This document shows, one piece after another, positions 46,655 to 58,000 of a stretch of 64,000 nt of DNA. Position numbers and translations under genes: made by a program. How positions within the stretch are numbered: the first letter of the stretch is position 1; each line of letters begins with the position of its first letter. The stretch is taken from contig PYIU01000003.1 of assembly GCA_003415625.1 (NCBI GenBank), positions 6,200,001-6,264,000 on the forward strand, read 5' to 3'. Source of the DNA: Aquanectria penicillioides. Lineage: Eukaryota > Ascomycota > Sordariomycetes > Hypocreales > Nectriaceae. The notes below the pieces were generated by a model. It saw nothing but the letters and a program-made list of their open reading frames with translations. It was not told the origin of the DNA and ran no database searches.

Positions 46655-47180
46655 TCATCCAAAAGCCGGAGTTAGAGAATATGCAACGACCAGTTGATCC
46701 TGCGCATTCTTGAAGCACTGTGATGTACAAGGGTCAACGCATGCTCTTAGGTTCCTCGGGGGGGGAGGGGCTCATCTATACCTGATGCAGGTTTCCCACG
46801 ATTTCATCCAACGATGGGGCGAACGAACTGTTCACATACAAAAACACGCTGTCCGTGTCTTTACACCGCAGCTTGCGTCTGAGATAGCGAACAATCTCTT
46901 CGAACTTACGAACCGCGGTGATCTTGCTCACGTCCTGCCTGAGAGCCGGCGCTGAACCTACCGGCACGAACCGCACCAGCACCTTTTCAGCAGAGAAGCC
47001 GCCTGCACTAGCCAGGGCAGCACTCGCGTCTCGAGGCAGGTCGGCCAGGACGACCGATGCGGACATTGTCAGCGGAAGGTCGGGAGAAGCAGCGCGGTCA
47101 AGTGCATCCTCGTCAGCGTCGGCGACGGGCGGCGAAGGGGAGGACGGCACAGAATCTTGCGGTGGAGGATGGCCTGACAT
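46655..47180 (-). CDS. ATG12: Autophagy ubiquitin-like protein ATG12
   Basis: A ubiquitin-like modifier that is conjugated to ATG5 and drives ATG8 lipidation on autophagosomes. Exons on the minus strand: 47180-46782 and 46717-46655 (153 residues). The N-terminal 60 residues are disordered (Pro/Ser/Ala/Asp-rich), as in fungal ATG12. The ubiquitin fold starts at [18 protein letters not shown] and continues [40 protein letters not shown]. The splice joins LHQ to [20 protein letters not shown], with the C-terminal Gly exposed for activation by ATG7, as required. The start is ATG 47178-47180; the frame is open eight codons further but without an ATG. Confidence 0.93.
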
Positions 47181-47733
47181 GGTTCCCTGCGGTAAAAATG
47201 ACAAGAAATGAAGATGAAAAGTTGAGATACGAAATAGTTCAGTTCGATTGGTTATTACGTGGCCGTTAAAAGCTTCGGTGCTCGTTTGAATATAAAGGTG
47301 TCAAGATATGTGTGATGCAAGTTATCAAGCTGCCTGGATGAGGTTGCCTGCCGCCTGAGGCTCTGCGAACCAACATGGGGGTGGGTGTGAGGTGGGACGG
47401 AGCGGGGCGCGCCCATGACCCCGTGCACCATCGTCGCCTATCGTGGTAGATATCACGATATCACCCTGTTACACACCCTACCAACTCAAACCAACCCAAC
47501 TCTAACGTTATTATTCCTCTAATTCCAGATCGACAGTGTATTTTTACTTTATTTTAGAAATAAATTACCTGTACGTATTTTTTTTCTCTTCTATTTCACC
47601 AGCCTCCAAACGCTTGTTCGTTTATCAAAGCATAAATCATGAGGGGAGATGTTCGTCCGTCTCAAAGAGGAGTACACGACGGGACTAGAAAAACTATGAC
47701 CCCAAAATAACCGTTTCTCATCAGTTGCTTGTC
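47181..47733. other. Intergenic between ATG12 and PAL
   Basis: The promoter of ATG12 and the 3' flank of PAL, both on the minus strand. No gene was recognised. Confidence 0.5.
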
Positions 47734-49910
47734 TCAATAACCTTCTATCATGGTTTTGCATAGTTCTTTGAATTCTTCTGTTGTCCGCGGTCCCGCTCGC
47801 GACAGTTCCATACTCTCCATAACCATGTCCATCAGATTGCTCTTCAAGCTCTCATATACAATGCTTACCCAGCTCCCTATTGTCTTCTTATTCTCCGTCG
47901 ATCGACCCTTGTGTACATTGTACAACGGGTCGTCATCGATACCGCACTGAGTAGGCACGCCCAGTTTCGATCGAACCCAGGTATACAGCTGAGCGGGGCC
48001 ATCACCAAGCTTCATAGCCACATCAACCGGGCGGACAGCCATGTTCGGATAGAAAATAGAGGCCGATGTTTCAACAATTGCTTTATGGAGAGTAGCTTTG
48101 AAAACAGCAAGGCTAGAGATAGAGCAGTCTTTGCTCTCGGTGGCCAGGAACTGCGTGACAGGGGCCATAGCAGCGTCCACTGCCGGTACGACGCGATCTT
48201 TCCAACAACCAGCATTATGAGTGTACCAGGCTGACTCTATCACAGGAAAGGTAATCTCGGCAATATCTTGGACCTTGTCTTCGGTTAGCCCGAAGGCATG
48301 GAAAGGGCCATTTTCCGTTGTATCCTTGAGGACGCGGTCTCGCAAAGTTTCGAGGAAAAGATGGTGGGTCGCACGAAGATCAACGGCCTGGCATGAAACG
48401 TAAATATGGCAGGCACACATATGAGCAACCAAATCCACAGCTTCCAGCGTACGACGAGCCGAGATAAGGGCAAGGGAGTTGATGCCCTGGTTGTGCATCT
48501 CAGCAGACATAACGTGGGATGAAACAGGGTGCGCCAAAGCAGCCAGCTCTGACATGTACGCGGCCATGTTGACATCGATTCCCTTCATGGTAAAGTTCTC
48601 CTTGTCACTGACGTTCAGATTGGCTTCAAGCCCGTTGTTTGTGGAAGGGTGTATCATCTCGCTAACTTGGGAAAAGAGCATGCGGCCGATCATCTGCAGA
48701 GCCAGTCGTGTCTTGTCCATGGCTGAAGTGATGACAACGGCCTGGAAGTTTCCTCCAGAGTAGACCTCTCCTACTGCTTTGCCATTCTCTTCAGAGGCAT
48801 CGACCAATGGATTATCGGAGGTAGAATTCAGTTCAACCGAAATCTGTCGCTGGGCGAGCATGAGATCTTCTAAATAAGGGCCAATCCACTGAGGGCTTGT
48901 TCGTGTCGAATATCGATCTTGCCAGAGCCCTTCGCCGGTTCTCTTTCTGTTATCAAGACCTCCCACGACAAATTGAGATCCTTTAAGGAAATTGCGAATG
49001 TTTGCCGCGGCCTCTATCTGGCCAGGGTGTGGTCGCACGGCATGAATAAAGGGGGATGACCACTCAACATTCCCAGCCATGCTTTCCGCCGCGAACGCGG
49101 TCAGCATCTGAGCCAGAACGGCGAGCTGCTGTGTATCATGAAGCACGATACTAGCAAGAGATACGGAAGGCGCCGTCCCATTGATGAGACCCAGGCCTTC
49201 CTTCGGGCCAAGGCCACTCGGCGCGAGACCACTACTCTGAAGTGCTTCGGAAGAGGGCATCACCTTGGCCGATTTGCCCTGACCGACTTGTACAAATACA
49301 TCAGGATTACCGGTTACCGCACCGGCGATGTATGACAGAGGCATGAGATCTCCCGATGCCGAGATGGTGCCCCGTAGCGGGACCATGGGAGTGATTTCAT
49401 GGTGGAGTAACTGAACCAGGTTTTGGAGCACCTCGAGTCGAACAGCGCTCTGTCCGCGCATGTTCTGGTTTGCACGGGCGAGAATGGCTCCGCGCACCCA
49501 TTCGGGCGGCATGACATGAGACGGCTCACGCTCCGAGTTGCTACCGGGGTTTTGTCAAAGGAGGTGATGATGGCACTCTGCGTGTGTTGCAAAAGACCAA
49601 TCTGAGTCTCCGCCCAGTCATCGGTGCGTACATCGGCGCTACCGCCGAAACCGGTGTTCACACCATACACGACATATTTGTTGGCGAGGTAGTTGTTCAG
49701 TGAATCAACGCTCAGGGCAATGCGGCGGGCCAGTTCTTCATTTTGGCTAATCTCGGGCTTGACACAAAACCGAGCCACTGCGATGAGAGAGGAAATATCA
49801 AGGCTCTCGCCGTCAAGAACAATCTTGGTTTTGCCGTCCCTGAGATCCCGAAGACGCCGCCAAATGTCCAGTGTGGATGCTGCGTGGGTCGACATGTCGA
49901 GAGTTGACAT
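47734..49910 (-). CDS. Phenylalanine (histidine/aromatic) ammonia-lyase, one-base frameshift
   Basis: It deaminates L-phenylalanine (or tyrosine) to trans-cinnamate (or coumarate), using the self-made MIO cofactor. Start ATG 49908-49910; no introns. Motifs: YGVNTGFGGSADVRTDDWAE with the catalytic Tyr loop, then GTISASGDLMPLSYIAGAVTG where Ala-Ser-Gly forms MIO. Further on come QDRYSTRTSPQWIGPYLEDL and the shielding domain typical of eukaryotic PAL; NSTSDNPLVD is the conserved active-site Asn block. The frame shifts near plus-strand GGGG 49546-49549: with five G the junction reads KTPGSNSEREPSHVMPPEWV, and the total becomes 726 codons, the usual fungal PAL length. HAL is excluded by this length and shielding domain; PAL versus TAL cannot be decided. 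Basidiomycete PAL genes are intron-rich, but this one is intronless. Confidence 0.9.
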
Positions 49911-52091
49911 GGGAGTTGCTGCAAGGATAGCGGCGGAGCCGAATCAACACAAGGTCTTTGTTTCTTAGCCGCTCAGCGCCGTCTAATTAATTTGGTCCAG
50001 AGATGTGGAGTGAGACGTCAGTGTATGGATACAATGGCGCGTCTAGGGAGGAGAGCGGGCATCCACGAAGGGGTGGCAGCCGTCCTAGAGCGGCGGGTAT
50101 TTATTTTATTTCCTGGGGAAGGAACCGAGATGAGAGAAAAATGAGCAAAGAGAAACCCGCATCGAGTCGGGACGTGATGATTGATCAAATTGAAGTGTGG
50201 CGGAGTTTCTGCGGCACTTTCGTGTCTTAGATCAATCACTTTTCGGAAGATCTTTTGATTGTGAAAGGGGTTGGATTTCTGAGAGTGCGCGGTGGCTTGT
50301 AGATGGAAATCCACCTTCGTGTGGGAGAGCACAACCGTCTCAAATCGTTGACGACTTGCAAGGAAATCCAACAAGCCACGAACCCTAAGCGGTGAGTCGT
50401 CTCGCCGGACCCCTTACGCAGGAGAAAGTGGTTGACCAAAAAAAAAAAAAAAAAAAAAGGAGAGAGACCGACCGCCTTAGCTCTGTGTCACCAGCCATTG
50501 TCGAGTGCACTGTGAGAGCACAAAGTCCCTCCAGGGCCGGAAACCAACGGAAGCCAAAGGGTCACAAGCTCCCGATGGTCGAGTCCAGAAAGCCCAGGGC
50601 CCTGGTCCGGCGTGGAAAGCGAAACCCCAAATAACCATGGGATTGAGCCGGCGCCAAAAGGTGCTGTCAACCACTTAGTTAGGTGAGGAAAGAAACAGGA
50701 CAAAAAAAAAGCCCCAATTCCCGTCAAGTGGTATTGCCCATGACCGAAGCAGGGGGGTCGGAGTGGCGGCGGTGGTGGCGGCGTGAGACACAAAACTGAG
50801 AGGTGAGACTTTGAATTTGCCCGGTCTGATGTAACTTGCGAACAATGTACATTGTGTATGTGACATCAGCCAGCTTTTTCTCCCTTAGTCCTTAGTGAGT
50901 TTGACTAAAGTCGCGCCATGTGCGCCACGCTCAACGGGTCTCGAGAAGACATGCGCTGTCAGTTGATGATGGATGAACGGGCCCCCAGATCTTGGCGTTT
51001 TGTAAAGCCTCAAGAAGATTGTAAGTAAGGCCTTCGCGAAGCCAACGAGCTTTTCATCGTCGTGTACGGGCCTACTTGGCAAGGCCAGCCATGTTCTGGT
51101 CGGTTCTTCCACCAATGACTCTCCTCGCCTCACTTTGACGCCAAAGTGTCCCATATGAGCCTCTGTCTCTAAAGACAGACAACAGCCGATATCTTAGCTA
51201 GCCAAATCGGGTAGATGGTGATATCACATAGTCGACGTCCTCAGACAACAAGGTCGATCACATTCGTCACGATTTGTACTAGGTACGGCTCCCAGCCAAA
51301 GAATGCTGGGCTTCAGAGACGAATGGAACGAGCGAATTTGGCACCTCGACAACAGATTGTTCAAAATCTTTCATGATTGTAACATGTAAGCTACATATAC
51401 ACGTCTTAAGCGCATATCTACATCACTCGACCATTGGGTCGTGGTGGCAATCGCCTCGTCCTCTTGGTATCCCCTTTCCTTTCCTTTCCTTTCCGTTCCA
51501 TGCCTGTGCCTCTCTGACCCTTCAAAACAAACCGAAAAAAAAGATGTATCTCAGCCCTTGAACCATGCAATTCCATGCTACCGCGTCTCTGCTATGTTGT
51601 GTGAATGGACCGCGACAAACGCCCCCGTATATGATATATGCAGTTTGAGGCAGGGAACAACGAACAAGAATCAGAAGAAAGAAAAAAAAAATGTGCCAAA
51701 CCATGCCGCTATACGCCGTCGCATGCAGTTCATGTAGTTCGAAACGAAAGAGGTAAGTAACGAAGATTAATCATCTCAAAAGAAAGACCGCTCGGGAAAT
51801 GCGACTATCAACCACTGCGTAACCAAACCACGAGGTATCGTCGTTGCTGTTTTTTTCTGTACTGCTTTGGGGGAATCTGTATTGAGATGCGCAAAATGGA
51901 GCTGAGAACGTAGACTCTCCTCGACAGGGGCCACATGTCTGTCGTAGGTTCATAGAGCTTTGGGTGGGAAAAAGTAGAAAAAGTCATGGCCAGGCCCGAG
52001 ATGGTTTTGTCGGCGCCAGAGAGTTGTATTATTGGGGTTGTGTGGGCAACACAGCATGTGGTAGAGGAGTCGGTAGTCGTATGTGGGTCAT
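49911..52091. other. Intergenic, 2.2 kb
   Basis: The promoter of PAL on the left and the 3' flank of DBF4 on the right. An A21 tract lies at 50438-50458. No conserved frame or RNA gene was recognised. Confidence 0.45.
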
Positions 52092-54184
52092 TCAATACCA
52101 CTCATCATCGACGTCGTCATACTTGGGCATTCGCTTCAACTGGACCATTAGAGCATCTAGCTCGGACCAGTTGTCATCGTTCTCGGCAAACTTGCGGTGC
52201 TTTCGAGACACGATATGCTAGAGCACGTTAGTTAGTTATGCAGAACATTCACAACTCTTCCGGTTCAAGCTTACCTCATCAAAGTCGCGGAACTTGTCCT
52301 GGCAGTTCTCGCAATATCCAGGCTTGAGGTCCTTTTTGCTCTTCAACGACACTGTGTGAGGCTTTCGTTCCCTACTGTCGGTAGTCTTCTGGTTCTCCTC
52401 CTCTTGAACCTCGGCCGGGCGAGAGGTGTGTCGACCCATTGTTGTTGATCGGCTAGAAGCAACATCCATCGACACCTCGGCGAGGCGGCGAGAGCTCACA
52501 TCCTGGGAAGCAGGAGTGGCCTTCTGCAACACTTTCCTCTGAAGACCGTGGACCTCCTTGCTGGTTCCCGCCTTGGCACCATTGACACCAGATGTCGATG
52601 AAATCATCTGCGAACGAATCGCCGAAGTGATATTAGACGGCTGCACACCTGACGCCACAGGTTCGCCAGCGAAGAGGCGAGCGGTGCCAGCACGGCTTGT
52701 AAAGGCATTCTGCTGTCGGCCATCTGCCTGCTTCGACAGAGTAGCCTTGGCTGGGTTGAAGATTTCCGTTGGAGTCACGGCACGGACCTTGTTGTGGCCG
52801 TCTTCCATCTCCGTCAACGATCGCTTTCCGGTGACAGGCTTTGGTACCGGGATCTGTGGGGGCTTCAAAATAGGAACAGGGTCTTCCCGCTTGGCCTCTT
52901 CCCGCTTGGCGGCGCGAGCCTTTTCTTGCTCCCGTTGCCGGCGGTGCTCCTTGTCCGGGACCTCAATCTCCTCCACAAAAGGACAACGACCGTTACCGAC
53001 ACTTCGGAACTGGGGCCATTCCCCGTCGGCCTTGTTGGCCACCTTGGGGTATTCCCGGACCATGATAGGCTTCTGCTTCTCATCTATATCCCAAATGTAG
53101 ATGTGAGGGCCCTTGAAATAACACAACTCCCGGTTGACGGCGGTAGGGTCACGATCTGAAGGGCCATTCAGACGCTCGTTATGCAGAAGCTGAAGCAGGT
53201 TGGGTTCGTGGGAACCCTTGGAGGTTCCATAGTGTCCACGGGTGCTGGCCGACCTAGAGCTGTAAGAGTTGCTGTGGCCAATCTCTGATTCGAGCAGAAC
53301 CGACAGCATGGTCTGGAACTTGTCCAAGGACCAAATCTTCTTGCCCATCTCACGGGCCTTGTGGAGAACGTCATTATTCCGGGCTTTACTTCGCTTCGTG
53401 GGATCATCAAGCTGCTGCGACCGTGACGGACCATTTCGGAAATCAAAGAGAAGTCTTCGGCGAGCTTCTCCACTTCGATCCAACAACGAAGGGTTGATGG
53501 TCTGGGGTTGCTCCTCTGGTTCAGGTTCCTGATGATGTCGTGATTGTTCAGGCACTTGCTCAACCTCAGCCTCGGAGACCTCAGGTGGTATCGATCGGGT
53601 AGTGACAACGTGGGTGACGGCGATGGAGAAGAAGGGTTCCTGGCGCTATGGTAGACAGTCAGCAAATGGTTGCCTAGATGCTTGCGAGTGGATGGAAATA
53701 AACGTACAGCACCGAGGTAGGTGACTCTTTTGGTTAGTCTGGCCCGGATGTCATCTGGGATGCTTTCAAAATAGAAGACCATCTTGGGGAATTTAGCCCG
53801 ATGGTGCTTCTTCCACACTTCCTTCTCGGTGTCCATGTCCTGGGTGTTTCTCGATGTCGAGGTGGTCCTGGATGAACGATCCTTGGCAGCAGGACGCGTA
53901 GTTCCCCGCTGCACGAGGACTTGTGTGCGGGCCGGCCGGGTTGGCGACCGCATTGCACGCTGGTTGCCATTGTCGAGAACTTGTTTCTTCAAGGGCGGGG
54001 GTTGGCCGTAGGGCTCCTCACGCTGGATGGTAGCGTAGGACCGCTTGGGCTTGACGTAGCCAGCCAGAGCGGAAGCACCTCTCATGGGTGAATTGGCGAC
54101 ATTGGGGTTGTTTGTCAGCGGGCCCCGTCTCGAGGACATGGCCGAGATGGGAGCGGGCGTGGGCGATAGAGATATGGTTGCCAT
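52092..54184 (-). CDS. DBF4: DBF4/Dfp1-type regulatory subunit of the Cdc7 kinase
   Basis: It activates Cdc7, which phosphorylates the MCM helicase to fire replication origins. Exons on the minus strand: 54184-53708, 53645-52275, 52217-52092; the total is 657 residues with intact frame. Motif N (BRCT-like) is KMVFYFESIPDDIRARLTKR, then VTYLGA joined across intron 1 to REEP-like RQEPFFSIAVTHVVTTRSIPP. Motif M is the segment around GPHIYIWDIDEKQKPIMVRE to NGRCPFVEE. Motif C is the DBF4 zinc finger, GYCENCQDKFRDFDE plus HIVSRKHRKFAENDDNW; intron 2 splits it between the two Cys and the two His. The region between M and C is disordered. The family call is firm from all three motifs. Confidence 0.93.
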
Positions 54185-55691
54185 AAAACTAAGCCGTCAA
54201 CATGCTCTGGGGGCAAAAGACCAGAGCAAGAAATCACGCTGTGTGTTAATAGGGAGGGTTCAGGGCGTTGTTGGAGACGTGGGCGGTGGTTGTTTGGAGG
54301 TGGTGACGAGGAGGGGCTGGGGACGAGGAGCTGCAAGAAGCACGCGACGCGGAGGGCCCGACACGTCGATTTGGCGAGGTGGCAGAGGGGGAAAAAAAGA
54401 AAGAAGGACGATGCTACCAAGACATGAGCGACGACGGAGAAGGAGGCGAGTGGCAAGAGAGAAGGAAGGAAGGACAAGGCGAGAGAGGAAGCAAGGCCTT
54501 GCACGGAGGAGGAAGCGGACGGGGTGTTTTTGTGCGTGGTGGTCGGCCTGGTGGTGGTTGGTAGTGGTTTTACGTGTGAGGGAATCTGTTGTTGGAGACC
54601 GACCGAGGACTGGAGACTCTTTCGCGCTTGGCACAACAGCGCTATGCCTGCTTCGGCCGCCCTGCCAAAAACACGCACGGACCCGGGCGGCTGCACCAGC
54701 AACCACCTCTAAACAACGACCAGCCGACGACGAAAAAAAACACAGCAACTGGGGCTCCATTTCCGAAAACTGATCATAATACGACTCTACTGGCTGATGA
54801 GCGGAGTCCGGCCGGCCCTGCCCTGCGTCCAGAAAGAAAAACAAATCCGCACTGAGTAGCCACCCGCCATTGTTCTGTCCCGCGTGTGCTCAGCTACATT
54901 TACTCCGTACTGTACGCGCCTTGCTAGGGTGGGAATTGCATGTACACAATGCAATAATCTCCAGTTCGTTGCTTTGTTGTGTTTGTCCGTCGTCCCGATC
55001 CATGCATGCACGCACGCCATGTCAACATGAGGATTCTATTTCCCCTTCGACTACGGAGTAGATGCTGCACCTCATCGTCGTCATGGTCCCTCACCGCACC
55101 TGTAAATAGTATAGAAAAGCAGAAACGCTGCTCCAGCCAGTCGACGTGTCCGATCTACGTAGGGAGGGCTCTGCGGAAAATAGATGCATGTGCATTGCAT
55201 TGACAATTGGCCTTTTGTGCCTCATAGCTCCTCCATGCTAGTCATCCTCTCTGCGCAGCTATGACTCGCACAGTCTCTTCTCGCCTCTTCCGTCTGTTGG
55301 TCAATTCGGTGTTGTTGACTGGGTAGCCTTGTCAAGCCTCGGACCGTAGCCTCGGCCATAACAACCACTAAACCACCAGCCCACCCCCAGATAGCCGCAT
55401 CCCGGCCACCAACCAGATCTATCCGTGCTAATCTCGATGCGTGCACCACCACCACCACCACCATCACCAAAAGATCCGAATTGAACAAACCGCGCGGGCA
55501 GAGCACCACTGCGGGAGGATATCGAGGACCGTATGTACCCATTCAGTCACTTTCCATCTTCCCATTTGCTCTCCTATCCCCTGATCTTCATAATCCCTAA
55601 TCCCTCTCGTCGTTTCCCTTCATGTTCTCGATGTTTTTTTTTGGGGCCTAACATTCAATTCCTCCAGATTTCATCCTGCGTCCTCGCTAAA
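54185..55691. other. Divergent intergenic region between DBF4 and ICP55
   Basis: The two genes are transcribed away from each other. The region includes TACTCCGTAC at 54901 and TACGGAGTA at 55052 and a CCACCACCACCACCACC run near 55446-55463. No gene was recognised. Confidence 0.5.
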
Positions 55692-57312
55692 ATGAAGCTC
55701 CCTCGAACTCCATTCCGGAGCCTCGAGCTTCATCTATCCCTCCCACTCCGATCTACAGCTCCTCGACGAGCTGCTCCGTCCACTTCGATAAGATCTGCCC
55801 CCTCCGCTGCCGCCCGACACTACACGCTCCCCGCCGCCTCTCGTTGCCGACAGTCTTCGGCGCAACGCCGCTGCTATGGCACCGTTTCTGCCGCCGATCT
55901 CCGGTTCGGACAGCCCGTCTACGAAACCCATCCTCATATCCTACAACCAGGCGAGCGTTCGTGTCCCCCAGCTCCTCCTTGTGGAGGTCAATGGCTCGCC
56001 ATTGTTCTGTCACGCGACTCCTTGCTAATGAGGTCCGTCTCTCAGTTACACCTGGTATCACAGCTCAGGAATATGCCGACCGTCGGGCTGCCCTCGCCGA
56101 GTCCATGACGGAGGGAAGTATCGCCGTTTTGCACGCCGCCTCCCTCCAATACAAATCCGGCGCAGTCTTCCACCCCTACCGACAAGAGTCCAACTTCCTC
56201 TACCTGACGGGCTGGCAGGAGGGCGACGCAATTGCCCTCATTGAAAAGACGGGTCCCAACTTTGGCGACTATGTCTTTCGCCTCTTCGTGAAACCTAAGA
56301 ACGCTCGCGAGGAGCAATGGTCCGGTTACCGCAATGGTGTGGAAGCTGCCCGCGACGTGTTCAACGCCGACGAGGCGTACTCCATCGACGGGCCGAGGCC
56401 CTCCTGCCCAAGCTGCTCGAGTCAGCAAAGCTCGTCTACGCAGACATCCAGCCATCCAAGGCCAACGCCGCAAACTGGCTATGGCGCTTCTTCTCCGGTC
56501 GCGACTCACGACCCAACCGGACGCCCCTGTTCTCTGTCATGAACAAGCTCCGTGTCATCAAGAGCCCCGCCGAGGTTGCCAATATGCGTCTGGCAGGTCA
56601 GATCTCTGGTCGTGTCATCACCGACGCCATGCGCCGTCCGTGGCAGCGTGAAAAGGATCTACACGCCTTCCTCGACTATCAATTCATCGTCAATGGATGT
56701 GACGGCCCGGCCTATATCCCCGTCGTTGCTGGCGGCGACCGCGCCAATTGCATCCATTACACCGTGAACAATAGCACTTTCCAAGAGGATGAGTTCATCC
56801 TCATTGATGCCGGTGGCGAGTATGGCACTTATATCACCGACATCTCACGTACATGGCCTGCCTCTGGCAAGTTCACTCCCGCCCAGCGCGACCTTTACGA
56901 GGCCGTCCTCAAGGTCCAGCGCACGAGCATCTCGCTTTGCCGTGAGAGCGCCCGCATGTCCCTCGAAGACATCCACAACGTCACGGCCCGCGGTCTCGTC
57001 GACCAGCTACGCTCCATTGGCTTTAATGTTACAATGGGTAACATCGATCAGCTCTTCCCCCACCACGTCGGTCACTACATTGGTCTCGATGTGCACGATT
57101 GCCCCGGCTACAGTCGACGCGAGATCCTACGTCGTGGTCACTGCGTCACCATAGAGCCCGGCGTATACGTTCCCGATGATGAGAGGTGGCCGGCTGCATT
57201 TAGAGGTATGGGCGTGCGCATTGAAGACAGTGTGTGTGTAGATGACGATTCGCCGTATGTTCTGTCCACTGAAGCTGTGAAAGAAGTGGCTGATATTGAG
57301 GCTCTACGATGA
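55692..57312 (+). CDS. Mitochondrial Xaa-Pro aminopeptidase ICP55 (M24B), one-base frameshift
   Basis: It removes one residue from the new N-terminus of imported mitochondrial proteins after MPP cleavage, stabilising them. Exons 55692-55956 and 56046-57312. The N-terminal 90 residues are rich in Arg/Ser/Ala, a mitochondrial presequence. The splice makes GELTPGITAQEYADRR, the usual start of the mature domain. Motifs: FHPYRQESNFLYLTGWQE, then metal ligands Asp in ILIDAGGEYGTYITDISRTW, His in HHVGHYIGLDVHD, and the Glu pair in VTIEPGVYVPDD and RIEDSV. The frame breaks at GGG 56390-56392: a fourth G would read DGAEALLPKLLESAKLV and give 511 codons in total. The intron donor is the unusual GTTCGT. 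The break is most likely a sequence error. Confidence 0.9.
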
Positions 57313-58000
57313 TATGTAAAAAATAAAATAGACGTGTAAATAAGTGTACAACGCCTGTATATAAGAGAGGGTAAAATGCCACAACCGAGCGATCCATGAC
57401 CAATTCATAAGTCTCACTTGCCATGCCCTTGTCCCAACCCCGTCATGACTTCATCCCACGTAGCCCATCATCATCATCATCATGCTTCCGAGGCTACATG
57501 AATTATCAAATCGAGGAAACAGTAACAAGAAAATGAAAAAAGGATAAATCTCCCCATACCCAAGCCAAATCAACTTTACCAGGTATAGTTCATAACCGCC
57601 AATCATAGACTTTGTATAACTCATTTGCAAGTCATTCGCTCTAGGGTAACGCTCACCTGAAGTTCAACCATAGAAACCCCTTGTTACCCCCAGATGCGTT
57701 GTGAAACACAAACCCTCGCATCTAATAAAATAAACAGCCCATATAACATCTCATCACCCATCGCTCTATTCATGCACGCAAGGGTAGGTTACCAATATTT
57801 CCATACGCAAGCGCGACGCATACACCGGGCTCACACGTATTTCGAAGCCGACGAGGCTGAGACAAAATATGAACAAGCAAAAAAGCAAACAAACAAAAGT
57901 ATGTACGAGGAAGCAGGATGAGCAGTGTGACAGCACATATCATCTCTGGGGTATATTTATACACAATCCCAAGCACCCTTGGAACAAAACATCGTCTATT
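57313..58000. other. Intergenic, tail-to-tail between ICP55 and the bHLH gene
   Basis: The 3' flanks of convergent genes. A short (ATC)n run lies near 57467-57484. No gene was recognised. Confidence 0.5.

Noticed and set aside
47734..49910. PAL as two genes or a gene with an intron at the frame change
   Set aside because: The homology is continuous across the junction and one base restores it; no donor and acceptor pair fits without losing conserved residues.
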